64,000 bases of DNA. Source: Dermanyssus gallinae. Lineage: Eukaryota; Arthropoda; Arachnida; Mesostigmata; Dermanyssidae. Below are positions 11,301 through 20,556 of this stretch, piece by piece. Below the pieces are notes generated by a model. That model was not told where the DNA came from. It was given only the letters and a program-made list of their open reading frames with translations, and made no database searches. Position 1 is the first letter of the stretch, and every line of letters starts with the position of its first letter. The DNA is taken from assembly GCA_003439945.1 (NCBI GenBank), contig QVRM01006103.1:276001-340000 (forward strand), read 5' to 3'. Position numbers and translations under genes: made by a program.

Positions 11301-12481
11301 TAGCTCTTACGGTTGCCTTCACTAGACAGACAAAGCTTCTTCTACAAGCGTTCCTTCAGTAGCATGTCCGGTGTACCACCCGGTAAAGCTGGTCTCATAT
11401 TATGGTCGAAAGGCAGCAGACGGAGGCTACGGAGTTTTTGGGTCAATATCAAATCTGTGTGTTTCTATTTTTTGTTCACTCTCGCTCCTGTGCCTCTCGC
11501 CATTCCTGCTTCTTAGCTCATCATAGCGCTGCCTCAATCTCTCTCTCTTCCCCGGAGTCCACTTTCATGTTGCCTCTCTCTCTCTCTCTGTTGCCTGAAG
11601 CTGCTATTCTATTAAGGCTACGACGTCCTGACGACTCGGACGAGTGTGTTACTGTTACTACACTGCTACTACTACTACTACTATTACTACGACAAACTTC
11701 TTGCAATTGTTGTGGCAAGGCTAGAGAGGTTCGCGCTCCGCTTTGCGCCGTCAATAGCGGCGCCGTCAAAGCGAGACGTCATTGTTAGATCATCGTCGGC
11801 GTGATATCAGCACCGTTGCTAATCCTCGGCCGTGCGTTCATCTCCCTCTTTCTCTGTCTGCCTGTCAGCCGTCTTCTGGGCAGGAGGCCCATTAGGGGAC
11901 GTCGGGGCTATTGGACAAAACTATTACTACTACTTTCGTTGGCCATTCTCACCTACCCGTCAAAAATTGCAGATCTGGGCCTGAACCTCGCCGGACGGTG
12001 GGGTGATACACCCCGCCGTCGTCGATGCTGACAACGAAGGAAACAGAATGACGGCGGCCAATAGAGAACCTAGGCCGCAGTAGATCTAGTAGTAGGGGTC
12101 CCGCAGTGTGAAAGGTTATAGAGCTTTTCTCCTGCAAACTGCAAAATTGGGAACAGGATTGGGCTGCAACACACGGGCTGCAAAAGCGAGACGAGCAGCA
12201 ACAGCAGCAGTAGGCTATATAGAAGTACGCAGTAAAAGACTGCTGCTGCCTTGGCTTGCTTTGGCTTAGCAGTAACACGAGCAGCATCAGAAAAAGTTGT
12301 TCTTTTTGGTTAGTTTCTTTTTTTAACTTTTAGTATGATCTATGTGTCTGCCACTGTCAGAAATGACAATCAAATGGGCTTAGTACATAAACGCGAACGA
12401 GAAGTTTCATTGCATATCCAGGTCCGATATCCCCCCTCTTATCCACACTTCCACAAAAAAAATACGACTTTGTAAAGATTT

Positions 12482-12886
12482 TTGAGGCGTCGCTTTGCCA
12501 AGCTTAAACAAGAAAGAGGAAACGGAAAACGGATGATTCCGCCAGTGCACTACTGTGGCCTAGAGCCCGTAAACAGATACGTTTCAATGCCGAGTAAATT
12601 TGTTCTTGATTTCCCTGCGACGCTGCACGGTGTTATTCTTTTTAACCAACAACCTATTATGGTCTACGCACTGAGTGTCATGTCGGAATTAAGCCTACGA
12701 CTACTCAGGACGATAGATGATAAAAAGGAGACCATGGCGTGCGATTCGCAAGCCATCAACTTCACAATCGTGCTAACGTTTTCCAATAATCGCGTGAATG
12801 TACCGAAAATTCCACCTGTTTTGGATCATTACAAGAAGGTGATACGAAAACGTAGACATCCGCGTATTATATACAGTTATTTTTAA
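12482..12886 (+). CDS. Unassigned open frame, 134 codons
   Basis: It begins MRRRFAKLKQERGNGK and ends RHPRIIYSYF, with ordinary mixed composition. It is not built from a simple repeat, unlike most frames around it. No domain, signal peptide or membrane segment was recognised. No transposon motif or convincing splice context was found. It could be a chance frame or a decayed exon. Confidence 0.15.
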   Translation: MRRRFAKLKQERGNGKRMIPPVHYCGLEPVNRYVSMPSKFVLDFPATLHGVILFNQQPIMVYALSVMSELSLRLLRTIDDKKETMACDSQAINFTIVLTFSNNRVNVPKIPPVLDHYKKVIRKRRHPRIIYSYF

Positions 12887-14231
12887 ATATTATACACACA
12901 CATCATATAAACACATGCATGCATAATATATGAGTCGGGCCCGTAGTATCAAACGCGCCAGCGGCTTTTTGTCAGCATTAAAGCCATCCTTGGCGCACGC
13001 TGAGACGAGAGAGGTCGTCACTGCTGGGTGTTGACACCATCGCGGCCGTTGGTGCTAGCCACGCATTTAGAGCAATGACATATCTAACGAGAATTATTGT
13101 CTCAATAAGAACTCAAGCATTGTGAGATTGCAGTCCCGTTAACAATATTGCCTTAGTAACAATAAAATAACATTTTTAACCAATTATGGTAGATTCTCTT
13201 CGTTATCAAATCTTTTCCGACGCTCGCGGCAACTTTCGACAAGTCTCAACAGCCTTTGTAACTTTCCGATATCCATACAGAGACACGTTCCTCCACGCAC
13301 TCCACTCGCTGCTATACAAATAAGACAAATAAGCGCCCGCACTTGATGGAACGGGCTATGTTGTCGTTGTTGTTGTCGTCGTTGTCGTTTTCGTCGTCGT
13401 TATTGTTGTTGTTGTTTTCGTCGTCGTTATTGTTGTTGTTGTTGTTTTCGTCGTCGTTATTGTTGTTGTTTTTTGTTGTTGTTTAACGCAGCTGTTTCTG
13501 TTAGCAAGCAGCATACTTTCTTTAGTTCGGTTTGGGGCATTACAGGGGTCTGAGGCCAGGTTACCGCAATTCACAACAAGAACTGCTCCCCAGGCAAGTT
13601 CCGTTCATTGTTCCGGCCCACGTAGCTCCAGCTTTGCACTACTTCACGACCTGCATTCATTCTTGTTCCACCCCTTCCGTACGGCTACCAATAGCCACAG
13701 CAGCAGCAGCTGCTGCTGCTACAATTCCAACAAGGCTGTCCTCTGTCCATAATTCACTCACCCACGGTTGGCCAGCTGTAACCCCACTGTGGGGTAGCGG
13801 GGGGTAGATAACCGTCGCACCAGCAACAACTGGCGCTCCCGCCTTAGCAACAGCATTAGCTTTGGGACAGCCCGCTCGTCTACGCCTGTTCCACACTCGT
13901 TCTACGTACATCGTCCGATGGGGGTAGTGCTGTTGTTGTTGTTGTCGTCGTCGTCGTTGTCGTTGTTGTTGTTGTTGTTGTCGTCGTCATCTGTATGTTG
14001 GTCTGTTTGCCTGTCTATTTGATCCGACCAGCCTGCCTTAGTCGACTAGGAGACGACGCGTCGCATGAATAGCGTGGAGACACCCGGCCTTACGACGCCC
14101 ACATGATAGTCGTTCGTCGTCCATATAGGATGCTTCCTCGTATTTGGCAACAGGCGACACAGTTGTGTTGTGCAGAATGATAAAATAGGCATAGAGAGAG
14201 GAAGAGGAAAATCGGTCGGGACGGAAAAAGG

Positions 14232-14330
14232 GAATCAGAGGAAAGTGAAAAGGCAATCAGAGAAAAGGAAAAGAACATCAGAGAAAAGGAAAAGGAAATC
14301 AGAGAGAAGAGAAGATGAACTCAGAGAGAA
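14232..14330. repeat. Purine-rich minisatellite, units about 21-23 bases
   Basis: Units start ATCAGAG or AATCAGAG, followed by GAAAAGGAAAAG-like text, and repeat four to five times with drift. The Phe/Ser-rich minus-strand frames across it are shadows. Confidence 0.65.
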
Positions 14331-14632
14331 GGAATAACTAGAAAAAAAGTGAAATAGAATGAAAAAGAAAGAGAAAGTAGATAAGCTGACGGGGAGTGAG
14401 GTAGACGAAACTACCGAAAACGGAAGACTATCCACCGAGAAAACGAGCGGTTAACAGCGCTGAGTGCCGAGCTTTTAGTGAGCGACACGGTTGCGCGCGC
14501 CACAAAGCCGTCGACAACGGAACAACATTCCTATATATGTATGCCACATAGGAAACGCCGCACCGCCGCGACCGGAGTACTAGAAGCAGTGGCAGTTGCA
14601 GGCGACTGGCAATTGATTGTACCTACCGATGT

Positions 14633-14815
14633 GCCGAGCCCGGTGGTGTGGTGGCATGCGTCTGCGCCTCACGATCGGAGGAGACACTTAAATGCGTGGG
14701 TTCGAGCCCCACCGTTGCACCGGTTTGTATTTATGGGGGTAGTCCGTCTATGAAGCAATGCGAAAACCAGTCCCATGGACGTTAAATCTTGGATGAGAGT
14801 CAGCCCCAAAAGGAT
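14633..14815 (+). mobile_element. SINE A copy 1, with target-site duplication
   Basis: The 5' part is tRNA-like: GAGCCCGGTGGTGTGGTGG holds a pol III A-box-like block and GGTTCGAGCCCC a perfect B box. The 3' part reads TTTGTATTTATGGG, then GTCTATGAAGCAATGCG, then TGGACGTTAAATCTTGG, then CAGCCCCAAAAGG. The 16-base sequence TTGTACCTACCGATGT occurs on both flanks (14617-14632 and 14816-14831), a target-site duplication showing retrotransposition. No poly(A) tail. It is homologous to 38536-38714, 50364-50546 and 61430-61608, all reversed. Confidence 0.85.
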
Positions 14816-14831
14816 TTGTACCTACCGATGT

Positions 14832-15300
14832 AAGGACACTTCATTCGCGGCCCAAAGCTATGTATTGGCATCGGTCGGCCAGTTTGTTCGTAGACAACGT
14901 ACAAAAACGTGCGCAACTTAAAAGACATGTGGTATTAAAAAACGCCTTTCTTCTGAAAAAATTACAGTTGAGCGTAGAATGCAATTTAGCAGAAGCAAAC
15001 AAGCGGGTATGCTTGGTTTATCGATAGGGTGACTGAGACTCTTGCAATTTAGCGCAGGTTTAGTGAAGATATGTCAGGATAAAAAGCTCGATACAACCAT
15101 TTTGGTCAATTCCCTCTCACTTTAAAACAGTTTAGTTTTATTGGAAAAATGTCTTTCGTCGCCGAGTTGTACCAGGCCTCAAAGTTCGTTGGGCGAACTT
15201 TGAAATATATATATATATATATAGAACATATTGCGATGATTATTAGTCAATTACAATACATTTGCACACTCGGCAGTGCTCGCCTTAATAAAAATTATGG
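14832..15300. other. No recognisable gene; short (TA)n at 15203-15222
   Basis: AT-rich sequence between SINE A copy 1 and the R2/R4-like remnant. Nothing else seen. Confidence 0.4.
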
Positions 15301-15304
15301 TAAA

Positions 15305-16924
15305 AAGTTGTCACGTGGAGTTAAGAATCAGCTGTCCGTGTCCTTGCTGGTATATCCTCAAGGTTCCTTGCAGTGTTAAGACGGTAAGATCGATAAGATT
15401 CCTCTTAGTGACGCCGAGCCCCAAGAGCGTACTCGCAGATTCGGAGTCCCATACACCACTCATAGAGATAGTGATGAATCCGTCTCTGCGAGGTTTTTGC
15501 AGGTCAAGGCGCGCTGCTCTTAGATACTCGACCAGGGTGCGTGGAGTGTTGTAGTGCCGTCAGATGGGAGAGGCGGAGTCTGGGGATAAACGTTTGAAGG
15601 CAGGGGATGTCCAGACCGCCGTGTGCTGTGTGCGTGTATAGGTAGGCGTTCGGCACCAAGTTTTCGAGCTTATGCTATTTCGACTTAACAACCTTTCTGA
15701 TCTATTTATCTAGGGCGCTAAGGAGTACGTAAGGTGGTCTGGGACCGGAGACCAGTTTACATAGGAGTCGGGGAATGAGAAAGTCTTTCAAAAATATGAG
15801 TCTTTGGTGGGGTTTAAGGGGAGCTATCGTGAGTCTGTTGAGTAAATCAAGGAGTATATCCTTGTGGAGTCAACTCTGCCATTGCTGTCAAAGTCAACTC
15901 CCAGATATCTCCATGGATTGCTCATTAATTTAACTGGCAATTGCCGATCTCCAACGTTAAATTCTGGTACGGTATTAATAAAGCCTTTACCTTCCTTTCT
16001 AATAAATAGGTGGGAGATAGTAAAAATTTTATTAATATTCATTTCAAGGCCTCAGGATTTCAAAAAAGGGTCTGCAATATTAAGGAGCCGTTGGAGAGTA
16101 AATTTCGTGGAGGCTAGGAGGATGAGATCATCCGCAAAGACTAAGCCCATAAGGCGGAAGTCATCAGTAAGTTGGTACCCGATCTTAGTTTTGTCAAATT
16201 TTGAAAGAATGTCGTCGACAACTAAATTAAATAAAAGGGGGGACAGAGGATCGTCCTGTCTAACACCCCTAGTTGGCCGAAATGTGCGAAATTCGTGTCC
16301 AAATTATATGAGAGTTTTAGATGAGAGATACAAGCGTTCGATATAATTAATGCATACCTCCGAATATTCGCGAGTCCGGAGTGACCACAGGACGGAGTCA
16401 TGACTCACCATGTCGAACGCCTTACGGAGGCCGATTGAGGCGAGTCTGAGCTCACGTCCTGCAGACTTGGACTTAAGGATGCCATCCAGAACCACAAGAT
16501 TCTCGAAGGTACTATTATAGGAGAGAAACGCTCGCTGGATTGGGAGAAGCTTCTGGAGGCGTCTACAGAGAATTATCTTAAGCGTTCGTTGTAAGTATGA
16601 GCTAATAGATAAAGGTCGCAGATCGCTTGGGGATGTGACATTGTTAATTTTAGAGATGAACGCTAAGCGAGCAGTTTTATGGGCTGTGGCAATATTACTA
16701 TTTAATAGTATTTTAAGAAGACAACAGACTACTTCTAACGGGAGTTTACGGAGGGACGAAAGACAAATCCCGTCCGAGTCTAGTGCTTTAGAAGGTCCGC
16801 GGAGAGCTACGTGAGTTTCCTTTAGAGAGATGGGGAGGAAAACCTCGAAGAGATCAGAGTTGGGAGGTGTATACGAGGCAAGGGAGTGATTCAGGGGGTG
16901 ATTGTGTCATCGTGTTGGCCCAGT

Positions 16925-16925
<1 letters not shown>
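15305..16925 (-). pseudogene. R2/R4-like non-LTR retrotransposon, RT domain
   Basis: Read on the minus strand from about 16905 to 15824, a single frame holds a nearly whole RT interrupted by only a few stops (around 16312 and 16050). In order: ALRGPSKALDSDGI; LRPLSISSYLQRTL; ELRLASIGLRKAFDMVSHDS (first catalytic Asp region, here Gly before Leu-Arg); FRPTRGVRQDDPLSPLLFN; GLVFADDLILLAST (intact catalytic FADD); then PWRYLGVDFDSNGR. After frame breaks, HGGLDIPAFKRLSP and TLVEYLRAARLDL fit the thumb of the R2 superclade. These elements normally carry a C-terminal zinc finger and a restriction-like endonuclease; neither is seen here. The 5' end stops at a (TA)n array (16928-16989). No 28S rDNA flanks. 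Confidence 0.65.

Positions 16926-16927
<2 letters not shown>

Positions 16928-16989
<62 letters not shown>
16928..16989. repeat. (TA)n array
   Basis: TA run with one GTA interruption, directly against the truncated 5' edge of the R2/R4-like remnant. Confidence 0.95.
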
Positions 16990-16992
<3 letters not shown>

Positions 16993-18620
16993 GCATAAAC
17001 AATTGCTTCACAACCTTTAAATTAATTGTGTTATCTTATTATCTCCCATTGCAACACATTTATAAGCGTCAGAATTTAATCTAGTAGTGTACGGATTGTT
17101 GCGGTATTGGCATAAACTAAGCTGTTTTAACTATAAAACATTGAGCTGTATAAAATACACATTTTAGTCAATTGATTGCTCTCTAGCACATATATAATTC
17201 ACATAGCCAGACGGTACATGCACTACAATAAAGTGCGGCTTACTACTAAATACAAGAAGTTTCTTAAAGCACAACTTACAGCATGCGCTCTCTTGCATAC
17301 TGTAGATTACTTATAACGATTCAACATCTTACAGACCCTCAAATACTCAAAATCTGTCTTAAAAAACACGCTTAATGTGCATGTTTTGTTTACGTTACAA
17401 CCTGTAGTTTAAGTGTTAATCAGAAGCCGGCAAGTTCTCTTTAAAAGCATAGGTGGCTTAAAGCTTCATTTGCTTGCAAAACTTCTCTGAACATCTCCAG
17501 CCACGACTTCGCGTTGCCAAGTTCCGTTTGAACAACTGAGACTACACGAAATGTGCCATTAGCTGACTTCCTGACTAGAAGATTAATTTGGTATAACACA
17601 GAGTACAGCGCCTGTCAATCTACAAACTCATAATCGTGTTTTGTAGCATTTCACATAGGTTCAACTAGTGGCAGGCTAACTAATTTATCGTGGGGAATAC
17701 GCTTATTTGATACGGGTTAAATTTCCCATACAAAAAAACAACAACAGCAACTTCAACACGGGAGAAGGAAATTGCGGGTGATATACCGGTGCGACCCATA
17801 TTTCACCCTAAGATCGATCTTCCTTAATGTCGACGATTTCGCATGCATTTGTACTATAGCTAAGTATATTCGTAAATAGTCAGTATGTCGGATACACGAG
17901 GACGAAACCTATGTCGACAGTGCTTGGATACTTAGTTACGTCAAGCTTTATGCTATGTCTTTACCTATAGCGTCTCATCGTCACCAACACACAATGCCAT
18001 CGCTGCCAACGCATACGACAGTTTTGTGCTTGGCTCTCGTAAGCGTAAATAGGCCGACATGATGAGGATGTCGGTGCTCCACTGGACTGACGCGCCTCCA
18101 GCAAAGCCCCATCTCCCCCTATGCAACACCCCATCCCCCCTATGCAACACCGAGCACCCCCGTGCGAATAGAGCACTCGCATGTGAGTCGACTGTCGACC
18201 GAATAATGCCATGGCAAACATTCTTCTACAGACAGGTGGCCACCTATCAATCTAGACGCAATACTGACTGGACATAAGGAAGATCTTGACTCTACCCTGG
18301 TGTTGTTGAGGTTTTACTGTATATATTCTGCATTATACACGTGTTTAATAACATTCTTATGCGATATGCAATATACGCTACGAAAGGACGCAGTTTAACG
18401 ACGGTTTCCGCTGAAGTCAAACTTCCAACTTCGAGTCTCGTGCCAACTTCAACGAAACCCGTATGCTGCCGTGGATTGTGTTGTGTCCCCTGTTACCATT
18501 CGTCGTACTTACAATTGCTCGACCATCGAACCAGAGCTGATCACCCCACAACTTTTAGCACAACTATACACTTTATAGTGAAGGAACATTTCGCATAAAC
18601 AAAAGGGTCCTCAAGCACTA
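16990..18620. other. No recognisable gene
   Basis: AT-rich DNA with short frames. At 18105-18155 two near-identical CCC..TATGCAACACC blocks form a small tandem duplication. Nothing else identified. Confidence 0.4.
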
Positions 18621-19390
18621 TATGAAAACTAAAAGGCTGTTAGGATGTAACGTTTTAAATCGTACTTTATGGTGTGATTGTTTGGAAAGTGTGTTCTCTG
18701 TTCATAATGTTTATCGTCGTGTCATTGCCCTTGTTGTTGCTGTCGTTGTTGTTGCCGTCGTCGTCACTGTTATGGCCGTCGCGATTGATGTTGTTGTTGT
18801 TGTTATTATTGTTGTTGTTGCAATTTTGTTTTTATTGTTGCCGCGATCGCCACTATACTTGTTTCCGGCAGATAGCTCGAATTTCGCCGCGACTCATAGC
18901 GATACCGTAGCGATTCTTGGGACAACGTCGCCGGGACGGGACGGGGGGGGGGGGGGAGGAGAGAGCACTGTGTGCCCGTATGTGCATGCATGTTGTGTTC
19001 GTTGGTGGGTATGAGTATATACAATATATACGGCGTAGGCGACGGTGCTCCCGCCATTCGATGATGTGCTGTTGAGCGAGCGAGTGGTGGAACGGGAACT
19101 GGTGCGTGAGCAGAAGTAGTAGTAGTTGTTGTAGTAGAAGTGATGTACCGCTGGTACAGCGCTACCACCATCACCACCCGGCTGCCTGGCCGGGCCGGGC
19201 TCATGCTAGAGTAATCCTTCGGCTCGGCTCGATCGATCGTATTTCCCTTTCCAATTATCCGACACTCGATACTACTACCGCCTACCTATACGCCGCCAGC
19301 AATGCTAATAGGTCGTGGTGGTGTTTGTTCACGAAACGCGCTCTTTCGTTTGATAGCATATGCAATGTGAAGTTGCCACACAAAACATAC
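18621..19390. other. GTT/GTC-rich tract, G14 run, no recognisable gene
   Basis: GTT, GTC and GCC triplets at 18725-18840 produce a hydrophobic Val/Leu-rich plus-strand frame that is probably repeat translation. A run of 14 G lies at 18943-18956. The GC level is higher than nearby, so a UTR or regulatory region is possible. Confidence 0.35.
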
Positions 19391-19394
19391 ATAT

Positions 19395-19397
<3 letters not shown>

Positions 19398-19433
<36 letters not shown>

Positions 19434-19452
19434 TATATATATATTATATATC

Positions 19453-19485
<33 letters not shown>

Positions 19486-19502
19486 CTATGTATTTATATA
19501 TG

Positions 19503-19570
<68 letters not shown>

Positions 19571-19600
19571 CATAGATATTATATATATATATATATATAT
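19398..19600. repeat. Long interrupted (TA)n array
   Basis: About 200 bases of TA repeats with TATC, TTTA and GTAT interruptions. All long frames here are IYIYIY translations. Confidence 0.95.
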
Positions 19601-19953
19601 GATGTATGCATTTCCGTGTGAAAGCATACATGTGTGTTTATCACTGACACTCAATCATTCAATTCGAGTGACCTAAACCGCTTACAAGCATTTAAATCTG
19701 TACTGCCAAGCGCCCACGAGTTCTTATTCTACAACATGCTCGCAAGCCCCACCAGGCGATCTTGCACTGACGCGGGTGCGCCGACCTGCTAAAATCTGTT
19801 TGCAAGCCATTACACACAGAATTTATTCACTAGTATACTACAGTGCAGAATATGCAAATAGACTGCATTTTTATAGACATAACAAACATCCCGTCTCATT
19901 CGCTCGACGCCACACCTAAGACGTGCACATACGCTGAGAATTGGCACTGTCCC

Positions 19954-20286
19954 TCAATAAGGACATTTTCTGAAAAATAAAAAGCTAACTATCCTTTTGG
20001 CACTTGATGCTCGCGCCGTTGTTGCACATCTCCTCGTTAGAAAAAGATCGAACACGCCTTGCTGCTTTAGTGGTCTCAGAGAGGGATTCTGTTGTACTTC
20101 TAGTATAAACAACTGGTACTTAAAGCTCTTGTAAACAATTTTATGAACGGTTTGCAATGATCCATCAAATTTAGAGCTCAATGCAGCCCAGTCTCGTCTC
20201 AGAATCGTAAAGGCTAATGTATGTTGCCCCAGGACAACGATGTCGGCCGCATGATGTTTACCTGCGGAGATTTCTTCATCAACCAT
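19954..20286 (-). pseudogene. Possible Ty3/gypsy integrase C-terminal fragment
   Basis: The minus-strand frame contains AADIVVLG..., then ALSSKFDGSLQTVHKI, then KSFKYQL. This resembles the GD.VL...L..KFDGPY.VV....Y.L module that ends many Ty3/gypsy integrases. There is no catalytic core beside it. It lies just downstream of the 3' end of the R1-like element and on the same strand. The family call rests on this short module only. Confidence 0.35.
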
Positions 20287-20556
20287 TTTATCTGACAGAG
20301 CGTTAAAAAAAAAAATATCTGTATACAGAATAGAATAGGAAACCTGTTTTCAGGAATCTTTCCTGAACGCCATCAGTCATATCTATGTATTTGCACAGGC
20401 ATTTCTTTTACAGGGGGCCAGAAACAAAAATGCATAACGCACACCCTTTGGTCCGGGTAGTGTGGGACTCTCAAAAACCTGGTGACCCCCTAACCTACAT
20501 GACCGGGATACTTGTGGTATTACTTCAGTGCATGTAGGGAGCCGCTAGTCTGGCTC

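Larger units (their letters stand above)
11301..14616. other. Trinucleotide-rich region without recognisable gene
   Basis: Contains CT-, CTA/TAC-, CAG-, GTT- and GTC-rich tracts (11520-11600, 11650-11690, 12190-12250, 13366-13485, 13700-13720, 13930-13990). They create Ser-, Leu-, Thr- or Ala-rich frames on both strands. Such tracts are common in UTRs and introns of arthropod developmental genes, so hidden UTR exons are possible but not shown. Confidence 0.4.

Noticed and set aside
15864..16346. 160-codon plus-strand frame
   Set aside because: Antisense to the R2/R4-like RT, whose minus-strand frame carries FADD and GVRQDDPLSP.
16928..16989. CRISPR-like spaced repeats
   Set aside because: Pure dinucleotide array without spacers, in a eukaryotic genome.
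18674..18910. Hydrophobic Leu/Val-rich frame as a membrane protein
   Set aside because: Arises from GTT/GTC/CTG triplet repeats; the same stretch is open in several frames.
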